This document shows positions 1 through 14,100 of a stretch of 64,000 bases of DNA, piece after piece. This stretch comes from Isoperla grammatica (taxonomy: Eukaryota > Arthropoda > Insecta > Plecoptera > Perlodidae): NCBI GenBank assembly GCA_945910005.1, contig OX246745.1, forward strand, positions 11,216,436 to 11,280,435, written 5' to 3'. How positions within the stretch are numbered: position 1 is the first letter of the stretch; each line of letters opens with the position of its first letter. The position numbers were made by a program, and so were the translations under genes. The notes under the pieces were generated by a model that was not told the DNA's origin, ran no database searches, and was given only the letters and a program-made list of their open reading frames with translations.

Positions 1-3000
1 ACGTGCCATAACTGGAATTCAAGCGTTTAGCTAAACTCGACAGTGGCATCGATATGCGACACTACACACTACCAGAAAGGGAAATGCTCATAAGCTAGAA
101 TGTATGTGAATTATGCCAACTTCTCACTTGTCGAGGACTCCGTACTGGGGTTACATCCATGGATTAAGTCATTGTGAATTAAAATTTTGTGTGTAGATAA
201 AAATATCTGTTTAAGGTACAGTAAGAGGGAAGATTTTCTTCCATCCAACTTGGTTATGAACCGTCACTATTTTGTTACATGGATTTAATAATTTTTAATT
301 TTTAACATTTTAATATCCGATCATCATTAAGCGTTCATTTCGTAGGTATTCCAGAGAATAGTGTTGCAAAATTTTGTTCCACCTAAAATAGGTATTGTTT
401 CATGCTTGAACCACATACTTGTACTCAAACAGAAAATCATCCATGTCATACCACCCCATTAACAGCATTTTTACTAAAATCACAGAAACTTTAATGTAAC
501 TAGGCCTAACAAATTGATACCAACTACATATTTGTATATACATATATATGGATAATGAATATAATTCTTTTAATGTGGTATTTCACCCAATGGATCTAGC
601 TAGAACTGCTTGAACATCTACCAGATTACATTCCGGCTTTTTAATTCTATTACAAAAATACTTTGTAAAATTATCATTGGCCCGATACATCCTGGGCCAA
701 CTTACTATGTCCAATGTACTGTTTGATATAATTATCTAATAAATATTTGACACTGTTTTTCTAATGGGGTATTTTATTTAGTGAACATTACTATCCTCTT
801 AGTAGGTGTACTGCTGTTTTTGTATCATAGAAAATGCATTTTTGATGCATTTTATGATGTTTTATTAAAAAATATGTTATTTATGGATATGGTACCTAAA
901 GATTAGATGATCTACCATTTAAGATATGAATTGCAAATTATTTAGCATGCAAATAATTATTGTAAGTATAATTAGTTTATAATACGTATTACAACATTAA
1001 GCCGAAGCTAGTGAAACCCAATTAGTACATAGTGTATCAATCTAGCCAGCAATTTGCAAATGATGGCAAGGAGATCACCCTTGACTCGGTTAAAAAATGT
1101 TTTTTATGAAAGCTAAGCTTTTAAGAAAGTTCAATTTATTAATTTTACCAAACAATATACTTTCTTTAGCAAGATGAACACAGGCAGCATACCATTTTAA
1201 TCAATAATAAAAACAGAATGAACACCATATTAGTTACAAACATTCATCTGCCCTCCAAAAGACATTGGAAACTTATTTAAAAGAAAATCAGCACATCACA
1301 TATCTATCTGGTTGCCAATTAAAAACAAAAACTTATATCATAATATGCTAAGCATATTTTTATCTGCCACAAAACTGAATTGAAGTGTAAGGTAATATTG
1401 CTGCAGGTTTTAAAGTAATTTGTTGCAAAAAAAAAAAAATCAGAGAGCATACACTCCATAGTCCATACAATGTAAGGAAACAAATACACAATGGTCAAAT
1501 ATCATAACTAGAAAAGTATTGTCTTTAATGGAAATTGTTTTTACAGTACCAACACAAAGCATTTGTTTGCGATGACGATGCACACAAGGAAAATAAGATT
1601 AACCTAATATTAATGACTTGTTACAATTAAAAAAGATACATCATACTACAACATTACTTACAACAGTTTGACCGTCTATTTGACGCCATTTAAATTGTAA
1701 TTTGTAGTAAAACTGCAAAATTACTCACAATATTAGCATACTGTATAATGAAATGGGAGAGATAATTTAACTTACAACATTAGGATCAATATATTATGTA
1801 CAATGAAACTCGACTTGACACATATGTGATTTTACAACTCATTGAAGTACCTCTACAAATGTTTGTTTAAACATATTTTCAAAAGAGCACATATCACCAT
1901 ATTTTGTGTTTAATTCTCATAAATTTCTAGTTTTATTCCTATGTTCAGAAAGAACCAAAAACGGACCCTGAAAACTAAATTATTTATGAAAATTAAACAA
2001 AAATGAAAATGACAACACATTTTACAATTAATTTTGAATTTTAGGCCTACTATAATGGGAGGAGAGTGAAAAGATCACAGATGTTACTCGAAAACTTTCT
2101 GGTTAGTTATTTGGGTTATACCAAACTTGAATGTAGCTATTACAAAGTAGGGGTTATAAGAGCATAGAGCTTACTTTGGGAAGATACATCTAATTCCTGC
2201 AGATCTAGTAAATCTTCACATGGCTTCCAAATTTTTTACTGTAGTTACAATTATGAAGTAGTAATTATACTGTTTGATGCTGTTGCACTTTTCCCAGTTA
2301 ACACTTTTTTTTAACAACACAAATTTAATACCTTTTCTATGAACATAGCTGACATGAGTTTAAAGATTTCTAACATTGTGTGGGAAAAAGTTGGTTGAAT
2401 CTGATTTATTTGCTACCATTAATTATGTTTAAACATAGACCTATAGTTGTAAAGGTTATTTTGTTGTCTACAGTAAAGTTTTCTGAATACATTCCCAGAG
2501 TAGTACATACACACTAGACAGGGCTGCCATTAGATGTCGACATCATGGAAAAAGTTTGACATCAAGGGGTTGTTTTCAATAGATTACAATAGATTTTTTT
2601 TGCTCTTTGAAAACAATTATTAACAATTTGATGTTGTTGAAGTTGAAACTTTTGGTCTGATATTGATTTCCACATGTTGAATCCAACAGCAGTCCTACTA
2701 GATATAATATAATTGACAGGTTACTTTAAATCCCATAAAATCGGAGGTCCACAATGAGTTGTACGTTTACGTTACCATATTTTGTTTCACGAATCCTCCG
2801 TACTGATTTGCGGTTACATTAATACAAAATAGTATTAGTAGTATGATGGAGTGAAGGGTATTGTGTATATACTTTGTAATCCTTTTGTGTACATGCCTAA
2901 ATCAACATTTATTTTACAGTTAAGAGCCCACCATTACTATTGCCCCATTGTTTTAGACCTAGGCCTACTGTTTTAGTCAAGAATGGCAATATGCATGTAC

Positions 3001-4730
3001 AAATATTGTACATAGTGAGAATTAAATGCCAATAATTAACAGGCACCTAAATCAACAACCAATATTATTGTATGCGTGGTTATATGGATTATTGTAAGAT
3101 CTTGTGTTTTTAATATCACGGTAATTAATTAGTTAGATGTTAATGCTAAAAATGTTGTCTCAACTTACTATAAAAGAGGGTATACCTACTCTAAACCTGA
3201 CAATAAAATGCATGAATGGAATAACTTGCAGACTGAAGCTCTATTTGCTGAAAACTCTTAACATAGCAGCAAATGGCACTTTTAGTCCTACCTATTAATG
3301 ATGTGTGAATGTATGCTATGGTCCCCAGTTGATTAAAATAAATCTATTCATGTGTTACTCAACTGCACTACATTAAACATTAGTTCAAGATTCATGCTTG
3401 TAGATTACTTAAAAGTTCAGTCTTCATGTATTGGAAGTTATGCCCAATGAAATACTTTCAGGATTCGGAAGACCTTGTTAAAAACAGTAGGCTATATTCT
3501 TCTATATTATTAGAAAAAAAAGAACTAGGCCTACTTGAACTTGAACCTAGTAATTTGTTATTTGGGTTACAAGTGAAAGAATTGGAAAAAGATAGTACTA
3601 ATCTATAGTGGAAATTTATTTCAGCTTCATTAAAAATTTAAGTCCCACTTGCTTTCAGTTATATTTAAGTTTACCCTTAATTACATCACTATGGCTCTTA
3701 AACAACTGGCAAGTTATATTATTCACACCATTTCCAGCAATGCATTTGCATTCTAGTTTATGTTGCTGCCTACTTTATTTACTTGAATCCAAGACTAGTC
3801 TTTTTCGCTTTTTAAAATAAAAATTCGGGTTGTCGTCTTAAATCCTTATATCAATAAAACAATACGTGGATAGGCCTACATGAAATTAGTTAGATAGGGC
3901 TTATGTATTTATTTATAAAATACCATTTTTAGCTTTTCAAAAATAGGGGGGGGGGGGGGGGAGGGGTTGTTTAGTTGCCTGTATGTTGTGCGTGTAACTA
4001 CTGAACTTAAACACCACATCAGTTTCTATGCTGTACAATCATGAAATCATATTCAATCTAATTAACAAATTTCAAAGAACAGAGGTGCTACACTATAATC
4101 TACAGCCATGTGTTCTGGGCTGGAACTAAAATTGGAGTTCACGCAGATAGGTGTAATACCATAACAGAACTATAGTGTAAACATAAAATTGTACACATCT
4201 CAATTAAGAGGTGCTAAAACAAGCAATCCAGATTTCCTGGATTAATTTGGAATACATCTATACCGCAAGGATGTATCAATATCACATACACGGATAGGAC
4301 AAATATTCGTGGATCACAAACGAATGAGAATATAGAAGTGAATGATCTATGGTAGAACTCCCTCCCAATACACAGTTAATTTGTAGATACTGTAATATCT
4401 ACATTAAATATACGATCAAAACCAAAAAACAGAACAAATTTCTTTTACGTTAATCTGTGTGGTCCACAAGGTTTTAACTTTCAACACATTTAGTACTCAA
4501 TTACGAACGTCTATTCCTGCCATAAACATCCTCGGTAATAGTATTATATTAACTTTTTTCGACACAAATAATTTATAACAATGGGTTCGAACAGTTCACA
4601 CAGAGGTGACTTCCGTCAAGTTTGATCTTGTAGCTACAAAGCTAAGAACCTAGCACATTATACTTGTGGAAAATTTAACGGTTAGAAAGAAGAAAAAATT
4701 CGCGATATCCAATTCCTTATTCCTCGGCGA
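1..4730. other. AT-rich stretch without a gene; right part probably KANK 3'UTR
   Basis: Only short chance ORFs occur here (for example near 3426-3820, which match nothing I know and lack splice logic). It holds homopolymer runs, including a G-run at 3948-3964 and an A-run near 1427-1439. The part next to 4731 should be KANK 3'UTR on the minus strand. Confidence 0.7.
3908..3913 (-). terminator. Candidate polyadenylation signal AATAAA for KANK
   Basis: The minus strand reads AATAAA here, about 820 bases past the stop codon. A second one lies at about 3775-3780, and an AATAAG variant close to the stop. Several more exist further out, so the true site cannot be chosen without transcripts. Confidence 0.3.
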
Positions 4731-5159
4731 TTAGTCGTGGGAATGTCTCGGGGGAGCTCGGACAGGCAAGGGCGAACTCGGAGTTCGCGGGGGCGGTGTG
4801 GATGCGGTGCGCGTGGTGGGAGTGGCACTTTTCGAACGACGCCCCCTTAGCGACGAGTACGGAGAGTTATTACGCGAGAAATGCTTGTGCGCGTAAAGTA
4901 GAATACCCACGTCCTTGTGTCCTGCATCTAGAGCAATGTCGAGAGCTGTGAGCCCGTCTACGTCCTTAATGTTCAGATCTGTGTCGGGTTGGTTTATCAG
5001 AAACTGTACAATTGCTGCGTGGCCGTGTTCCGCTGCGCACATTAACGCGGTGCTTCCGTCGTCGTCTTGGATGTTTAAGTCTGCTCCGCCTTCGATCAGC
5101 AGCTGAACCATGTCCAGGCGGTTGTGGGAGACGGCGAGCATCAACGCTGTCTGTCCGTG
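4731..5159 (-). CDS. KANK: KANK exon J: last ankyrin repeats, Ser/Pro tail and stop
   Basis: The acceptor is GTTGTATTTCAG before 5159, phase 0. It encodes [20 protein letters not shown], then [20 protein letters not shown], then [20 protein letters not shown] followed by LYAHKHF, the strongly conserved end of the KANK ankyrin domain. Beyond it lies a tail of about 40 residues rich in Ser, Arg, Thr and Pro that has no counterpart in the short C-termini I know from vertebrates. TAA stop at 4731-4733. Confidence 0.96.
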   Translation of the reverse strand, partial: HGQTALMLAVSHNRLDMVQLLIEGGADLNIQDDDGSTALMCAAEHGHAAIVQFLINQPDTDLNIKDVDGLTALDIALDAGHKDVGILLYAHKHFSRNNSPYSSLRGRRSKSATPTTRTASTPPPRTPSSPLPVRAPPRHSHD

Positions 5160-8100
5160 CTGAAATACAACATTAAATATAAATCATTCCTATTTCCCAC
5201 AGTTAAAAGCAGAGTAAGTCTCTAACTAGGACAACTTTTACACAGTGACTGAATGAATGCCTGAAATGAGGTATAAATGTATTAAATGTAGTCTGCCTAG
5301 TGTATTGTATCTTGTACTGTTGTATTGTACTATATGTTGTTTCTATCGTATCACGCCATGTAAATATGTAGTATAATGTACGGAAAGGATCCAACAGCTT
5401 ACCTTTGCTGTATGATGATGAATTTCAAAGAATACATTAAAGACACATAATACAAAAATAATGAGACGTTTCAACACGCGGTCTTGATCACTTATTACTA
5501 TTAGTATTATTCTTATTGACAATTTCAAATGCTCTGCATCTGTCATCGTGCGATTTGAATAACAGGCAAGCAGTCCATCAACCTCTACATGTAACATGGC
5601 ACGTGAGGTCTCGGCCAATCAGAGCGCGATCTTGGTTGTGACGACGGAAAATCACATTTTTGAACACATTTTCCTTGCAGAATTATTTTGTTGAAAAGTT
5701 GAAAAGAGTTTCTTAGATTTGGAATTAAAAATCCGTCAGGAAACATACATTAATTAGCAGTTTTGATGTGGGCGTATAGGGCCATAGGCCTATACCTTAT
5801 CATGTATTATAGTACAGTGAAACTTTGATTTTACGTTCCTTGAATCAACGAATTCCTTGATGGTAAGTATTTTTTTTCCCTGGTCCCAAATAATTTTCCA
5901 TAAGAACAAATGTTTTTTGATTTTATGAATTTCTTGAAGTAACGAATTTCTTTTATACCCCTACGTTCGCAAAATCAAAGTTTCACTGTATGTGTTTGAA
6001 ATGAGGTGTAACATACCAGTAGTCTAGTCTTGATTTTTTTTTCCAGACTAATGAAATTAACAATAATGAAACTGGCCTATTAAAAACTTTCCAGTTTATG
6101 CGTATGAAAAACAGTGCACTAATGTGAAAGGTAGTTAACAGCAGAGGGAGTCATGTGTGTCCGGATGTGTTGCGGTTGTGGAAGTAGAAATCTGTAGGTA
6201 TGTATTGGGAGACGACGCTAACACCGTCAAGGTAAAGTTCCGAATGTGGTTGGTTATATTTGTATGTTCGATTGAACCACCCATAATTACTAACTGAAGC
6301 TTTCCAACATTAATTAGAAGATCACTTGCTAACAACACACACCCAGGAATGGTCCCCACAATCTGCACCATTTCACAGTTGGAAGTTACATTGTTTCACA
6401 TGATTTTTTTAATGTTTCACATAGTATGTGTTTTCAAATGAATATACAGTGAAACTTCTTTATAACAAACTCTTGGGGACCCAATTATTATTTTGTTATA
6501 AGAAAATTTCTCTATAAAGATGTTATTTTTACATGCATAAGAACCTTTTGGGACCTCAAAAACAGTTTGTTATATACGTAGATCATTTTGTTATAAAGAT
6601 GTTTGTTATCAAGAAGTTTCACTGTATGACACATGAAACTAACAATAGAGGACAGAAACAATCTAAGACAAGAGGTAGTGGCCACCCAAAGTGATACAGT
6701 AAAACTAAACCACACAGGATAGGCTAGATCTATTATATACAAAATATGAGAGCCTACATTCTACACCCATTTTTCCAGTTGTACAACATTCAAAATGTTG
6801 AAAAAGATGGGATAAATAAATATAAATGCTTCTCTAGTTTCTTACTGATCTAGTTAAATCAATAAATTATGAAAAGTACAGAACTTTATCTCCCGCCCAC
6901 CAGTGCACACTTCAGCAGACAAATCCACCCAGTCCCCCCTCGGAACATGTTACGACATACCTGCTGGGCTCTGACGTTGACGTCGGCATCGGCCAGGAAC
7001 CTCTGGAGAACACATCGATGTGTATCCGAGCGGATCTGAGCCAGGGAGACCAACATTACGGCCGTATAGCCCGCAGCATTCGGCAGGTTTATGTTGCAGA
7101 CCTTCGAGTCGAGCAGGATGGAGACAACGTCGAAATTGCCCTGGGACAAGGCGTAATGCATTGCCGTATTACCCTGTAACATGAAGGCATAACAAATGTA
7201 GCATCTACACGCAATTGTTGCCCAGTTATCTACACGTTGCAAAACATGCGATGACGGCTCTGGCAAGGACGGGGAATAATCGAGGTGTTTTATTTATTTA
7301 TTTCGTCACGTACAGTTGTATTCATTGTATGTAATGTATTCATTCTGGATGTGTGCTAGTAACCAAGTTCTGAGTACAAATCATTTAATTTTAATATTAA
7401 CAACAAAATAAGGTTAGATGGTCCGACTCTAGTGAACCATCTCATTATCAATTGCCAAGTTAAGTAAGTAGTTATTACAATACAAATAATAATATGTAAT
7501 AATAATATTAATAATATGTAGGCCTACATAGATAGACCAAGGTTATTGACTTATTGATATGTTTATATTTGTATGACATTCATAATTATTAATTGAAACT
7601 AGGAGTACAACTAAATGAACAGATAGTCATGTTCCAGTATGGGGAAAGGTGATATTAAAAACTTTCTTGCTAATATGACATACCGTACATACCATAGCCA
7701 CATAGAAATATAACTAAGATGTGATGGCAGTCCAACCAGTGTCATCAAAATGTTAATTGACTTACTGCCTTATCAGCCATGTTAACGACGTATGTCAGCA
7801 AAGTACTCGACATCTCCTCGAAATGGTCAAGGTAATCCTCTACAATGTGCGGATCAGCACTGGGCGTACTCGAAATTTGGAACCATTCGCGTTGAATTAT
7901 TGCGTTAGCAGCTTTTGCAGTATTTCCTAGCTCTGACATAGTCGGGGATTTTATAATCAGATCGTTCACCACTTTTAAAGCGGCTTTCATTTTTGTAGAC
8001 GGATCAACCCTAGAATAACACAATTAATATAAGTATATGTTACAAATTTATATCTCTTCAATTAGTAATCTAGTAGTTAATGAAATGTTTAATGTTAGTT

Positions 8101-11100
8101 TGATAGAGAATAAATAACAGGCAAATTTCCAGGCTCATTTAGAAGTGTTAGAAAGGTAAAGGAAAGAAAAAAATTACTCACTACATATTATGACAAACTA
8201 TTAGCTAATAGCATGCACATGCACATATATTCAAACATGCCACACCAACATGCACAAAATGGATGTATGAGTACAACTACAAATACAGAATATTCAATGG
8301 TTTAATCTACGCCCATATATAGGTAGTTGCAGGCCAAAGTTGTAATATAACTGTATATATCAATGAATTGAATAGCACCAAAACTGTTGTAGGTCTGTAC
8401 GATTAATACACAAATACAGTATGACCAGACATAACGGTGACAAGTGGTAATGAATCAATCCGCATCAACAGTTGTAGTGTTCAGAACATCTACATGTACA
8501 TCGGTTTACAGCTGTGTTCTGCAAGAATATGGTGTACCTATTCATTAACAGATATATATCTGAATTTAGTTTAAATTTAGATAAATGAAAATGTTTAGAA
8601 TTTACCATGAACTCTGAGGACATAAGGAATAGGAATCACTTAGGAGGAACTGGCGTCATTGTTGATTTCTTCGAATTGGTAATAAATAATACTCATCACT
8701 CGAGTTGGAGTCGGAATCAGGATAGCTGGAAGAAAACGCAATGTCTATTTGGAAAGAGTTTACAAGAGTTACTGGAATACCACTGAATAAAGGAGTTCAG
8801 GAAGACAGTAAGACGGTAATTTAACACATATTTGAACAGCTCTACTATACAGTACATTTTTGTGGGTGAACAGACAATTTTGTGTGTAGAGTAGTAGATT
8901 TTTGCTTGTGCCTCATTTGCATGGCGAGCAACAGAAGGACAAAATGACAGGTAAATACAAACCGTAGTTGTCGACAGCGGGAGAAGGTTTGCCCCCCCCA
9001 ACTTGATGTAGGCCTAACTGTTCAAGTTGTATTTACATTGAAAGAATTGAGGTTTTAACTATGTCAACTGGAGTGAAGTGTCCAAAAGATGTATTAGGGC
9101 TGGGATAGGGATGAAATGTAACCCATTAAAAAATGAATTGAAATGAGACTTTTTTCTCCAGGTAGGCCTACATACAACATGGGCTGTCATCATTCTCCCA
9201 CCAACCATGTTCGTCACAAGATTACCTTTCCATTGTTCTGTATTAACTTTTGTGTGCCACAAATGAGACAGTCAAAATCCACCTTTCACTCTGTGCAGGT
9301 GCTAAGGTTTTTAACATCCAAATGAGATATGGCTATGAAAAGATTAATAATAGCTTGTAAAGTCAAAAAGAGAATTTCTGAAGGGAGTGAAACTCCAAAG
9401 AGCCCTCAATGAAGCATAAATAATGATTAACGATATGATATAATATGGTAAGATAACGGTGATACCCCGAGAATACAAAAGCAACAGTCAGCAGGAACCA
9501 CTGGTGCCATTAACATGCAATCTGCATCTTCCAGTTAGAGGTTAGTAAGCATCTGCATTCTGCATGCAATATTCTAACTAGGTATGCATTTTTACAGGAG
9601 ACAAACTGTTTAAAAACCATTTCTAAAAAGTTCCACTAACACTACTTTAATGTAGTAGGTTATGCATTTAAATACCTGGGCCTCAATACATTTCTATTAG
9701 TGTACCTGATAGGCTAACCTAAGGCCCGGTCTTACAATCTCCTAATAGGAAAGTTATTTGTAGCAATTAAGCGATGGAGGATATCAAGAGTTTTGATTGG
9801 TCGTTGCCATGGAGACAACAAGCTATTCGACGAATAAGTAGTCATTGTGACATTGTAAGACTGGACCTAAGTCTAAGATAAATAAGTACACACATGTATA
9901 AAGGAAAAGTATTGAAATAATTTAGCTTGTTCAGTGCTGAAATTATTGACCAGCAAAGATCTAAAACATAAATAATAAATATAATATAATATCTAAAAGT
10001 TAAAATTAGTTTTTAATTCTTTTACCAGAAAATTTTATCTACATTTCTTTATTTTAAATAAAAAAAACCTCTTTGATTCTCCTTTAATTCTTAAACCAAT
10101 TTTATGATATCAATGTGCAACCCTAGAATGTCTTTATACAAAGCATAGGCCTACTAGACAAGCAATCCATTTTTATTTTTTAGTAATTTAATTCAATGCA
10201 ACAAATGTACATATAAACTTACTTTTTCGGACGTTCGCTTGCACTGAGGTCCAACATTTCCTCCTTCGATTCGAGGGCAAAGCCATCATTGGCAGAACTA
10301 GTTCCCGGCATTGCAGAAACAGGTGATGCAAGTTTTGGATCGCGAGTGCCCCAAACAGGCCTTTGTTCCGTAGGAGTACGGCTCTTCTTAATTAACTCAT
10401 ACGCTTCTTTCTGGTCTGAAGGAGGAAGAATTAGTGGTTTGGGCCGTCCTTTCTCTTGTCCAGTGTTTTCTAAAGGTTTCTTTCCAGTAGTGATGGCCTT
10501 TGCATTTGGTTGCACCCCCACACTTCTGGTGGTCTGCGAAATATGTGGAGGAGTTTTCAGTTCTGGTGATCGGGAAGCCTGGTTACCTTCACGAACAGGT
10601 CCATCTGACCGTGAGTCCGTCTTGTAGCGGCCAGACTTACCCTTGGTAGAAGAAGGTTGTTCTTCAAAAAGTGGGCTAGTACGTTTGGCTGCGACAACTT
10701 CATATAACGAAGGGCTATTGAACGGTCGAGGTAAAGGCATTAATGACTCCATTGAGCTAGCATTATCAGACTCAGAATCTATCTTGTGTGCATTGGTTGC
10801 AGTTTTAAGCTTTGCCACATCAGCTGCTAGAGAAGGGCTAGCAAAGGGACGCGGTAATGGCATAGTGTCTTCCACTACCGGGCGTTCAAAATATTTTGCC
10901 AGTGGCTTAGATGGTTCATTATTAGTTTTCTTGTGCTCGGCTGCATGACGAGAAATGTAAGGTTGTCCTGTCGGTCTTATAGATCCACGAGTTCGAATGA
11001 GGTCGATATTGGCGGTGACATCAAATTTGACTGCTTCAGACGAAGGAGGACACAGGGATGACTCTTCCGACTTTGAAAGCGAACGGTCTTTGAGAAAAAC

Positions 11101-14100
11101 GTTAATATCCTCTTTACGGATTTCTGAGGAAGCTGGGAGATATGTGGTTTTTTCCGACGACTCTGTCGACTTGACAGACGACGTGCTTTTACTATCGACG
11201 ATGATACTCTGCGTTTGACATGGCTCCAATGGAACATTGGATAATGCACCAGAAGTAAGTACTGTTGTGGAAGTTGAAGTCGTTGTCGAACTAGCACCGG
11301 ACCTCCGTTGCCGAGAACCGTCGGGTCTTGGCACGCCCTTATCTTCCGAAACATCTGGTTGGTGTTCTTCTTCAGCATGGCAAACAGTAGTTGACACAGA
11401 TGGCCATATATCTGACCCTTGGAGTGTGCTCAATTCTGATGACGTATTAGTCCATAATCTGAAAATAAAGATTTAAACATTTCTAGTGCTATCAACACAT
11501 GATCATTTGTAACATGCACTAGTGGCCAAAATCTAGCTCAACAACAAGTAGGCATGCGGTATGATATAAAAGTTACGATATAATCGTATTTTTTTTAAAT
11601 CTGCACGACTAATAGCGATTTAATCTAAATCACGTACTAAATCACGATCAGCCTTTTTTTTATGAACAATCATGATAAAATCCCAGTTTTTCTTTTGCAA
11701 ACTGCTAAAATGCATGTTTTTTGTTTTGACTGAGTGTCGATATTAAACAAGTCGTAATTTCAGTGGGCGCGGGGTTGTGACGACCACTAGGGCAGTGTTT
11801 CTCAACCTTTTATATATCAGACCGGTAAGATCCGCGACCAGGTGAAAACATTTTTAATTGTTGATGTTTTCAATTCAAATGACAAAGTAATTTTGGATGC
11901 ATTTTTGAATCGTCTGATATTTAAAATCAACACACTCAACGAGAGTTCAGAGTGTCGTTGCAGTCTGACGCAATGACAATGAACCTGAGAATGAGATCAG
12001 GCCCGTTTATTTACTATTGAACTAGATCTCTCATCTCCTTCTTCACCTGAAATTACTGACAGAGGAGCTGTGTTTTGCTTTATTTTGATGCTCTTCCTCA
12101 GCCATAGAACCACCTCATTTTAACTAATTAACATATACTTAATAAATATACATTACATACCTACTTAGTTTTGTAAACTACAACCATTGAGTTTAGAATG
12201 CTAGAAACTCAATGGTACTACATACTAACGTACGCAGGAGATTTACCAATAGACAATCGGCCAATCGCTAATGATTGCTGGGCCTCCACCCAAGTTCCAA
12301 CACATTCTAAGCTCAATGAGCACTACGACAGGTCATTCCAGTCGACTCAGCCTACAGCCATGGTATGTGCTGAGGATCGGTCGGGGCTGGGACTGGGAGA
12401 GATGCATCAAAAGCTGGCAAATTATTTTCACGTGTACATTAATTGTAATATATTAGGGATGGATGGGATAAAGATTTACTCTATGAACAGAGCGACAGTA
12501 AATTATTAGCAATTACTAATTCAAAAATGAAATTCTTGATGCGGGTTGGAGATATCGTCGCGACCTTTCCGGCGGTTGAGAAACACTGCGCTAGGGGACA
12601 TGGGACATAAGGAATTATATCGCTACAGTCCTGCCAAAAGTGGAACGTATTAACATCCTACGATTGGTATTCCTAGGCCTAAACGGCATGGTTGGCCACT
12701 TCAGCAAGTATCCATGACTTGACACAAATATATTGTGTATGCCAATGACACAGCCGATCATAAACTTGGAGCCTAGAGATGAACTACAGAGACTTCCTTG
12801 CACTTGCTTGAGATAATAATATGCCTACGCAACTAAGCTTAATGAAAAAGTTGCTAGCTTTGCTCGAGTACACCTAGCCAAAGGTCACTTACAATAGGCT
12901 ATATCTGTAGTTAGTGCTAATGTTTAGTTGTAGGTCTATGCAGTATGCATTCTTCAGCTACAAGTTGTGCTAAAGAGAAATGCATAGTCAAGGCCTCTTC
13001 TTGGACATGATTACTGGCAGTACATTCCTAATAGTATGTATAGGATGGAAATAGTTATACAAATGTTTAGATATGGGCTCGCTAGCCCAATCCTTTGAGC
13101 CCAGGCCTGTATGTTATGGGCCTAAACCTAGCCCTAGCCATAGATAGTACATGTGTAAGGGTATTTTTCAATTGGGTTGCAGTGTGCAAGGGCAAGGTAG
13201 GCCTAAATTGAAGGCACGAGACGTAGGTACAGGATTGCAAGGCCTCTCAGGTGCAGGCCTCAGCGCCTTGTGACATTCAACAATTTATAGCACGTTCTGG
13301 CTGTCACAGCCTAGCCTACTTTTAGCATAAGGCTTCTATCGCCATAAATTAAACTAGGCCTAGGCTTCCTAGCTTACGATCTAGCTACCCTAAGACATGC
13401 GACGTGCTTGATACCTACACCTAGGCCTAGGCCTACTCCTCGCTAAGGGTGATGACTGTACGCCTATGAAACAAAACTGTAAGGTATAGGCCTATCACCA
13501 AATAGTTTATAAAAACCTTTTTGTCGATGCATCTTGTTCATAGCAAATCGTATGCGGTACATTGGAACGGTAAACGTCGCTATTCCTTTGTATCATCTGT
13601 TGCAGTATATCACTAAACCCACATCCATCCGTCAACTGACAGCGAAAACAACAAACACCACGATTTGCTTGAGCCTACGGCAGACGGCTGCAACGCAGCG
13701 AGAGCAGCTGGCATGCGCGTACACTCGCACACACAAATTGCGGGAAATTTAAGTCTGTCAAACCGCTGAAAAATCTAACGACGCGTTATTGACTTTGGGC
13801 CTCAAAAATAAACACGGTGCCTTCAGTAGATTAGTTTTCATATATATATATATATATATATATACATATTTAAAGAGTAGAATGAAATGCCTTTAAATGT
13901 AAATAATATTTTTATTAGAAAGCTATCTTTGAAATATTAAATGTGGCAGGGACACCTGAAAGGACTTCCTATTTTCCTAATTGTTTTTTTTATTTGATTC
14001 TATATAGCATGTCACTGGTGCCAAGCATTGAGGGCATTAGCATTGGGGGTGGAATGGGGGGGGGGGGGCGATAATACTCACCAAAAGCACAGTGCCTAAT

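Larger units (their letters stand above)
5160..6960 (-). other. KANK intron I-J
   Basis: Contains the two mariner-like MITEs listed. Nothing else is supported. Confidence 0.8.

Noticed and set aside
3426..3820. Two adjacent plus-strand ORFs
   Set aside because: Short, AT-driven, no homology or splice signals; within the presumed KANK 3' region.
10289..11476. ORFs on both strands overlapping KANK exon F
   Set aside because: Shadows in other frames of a low-complexity coding exon.
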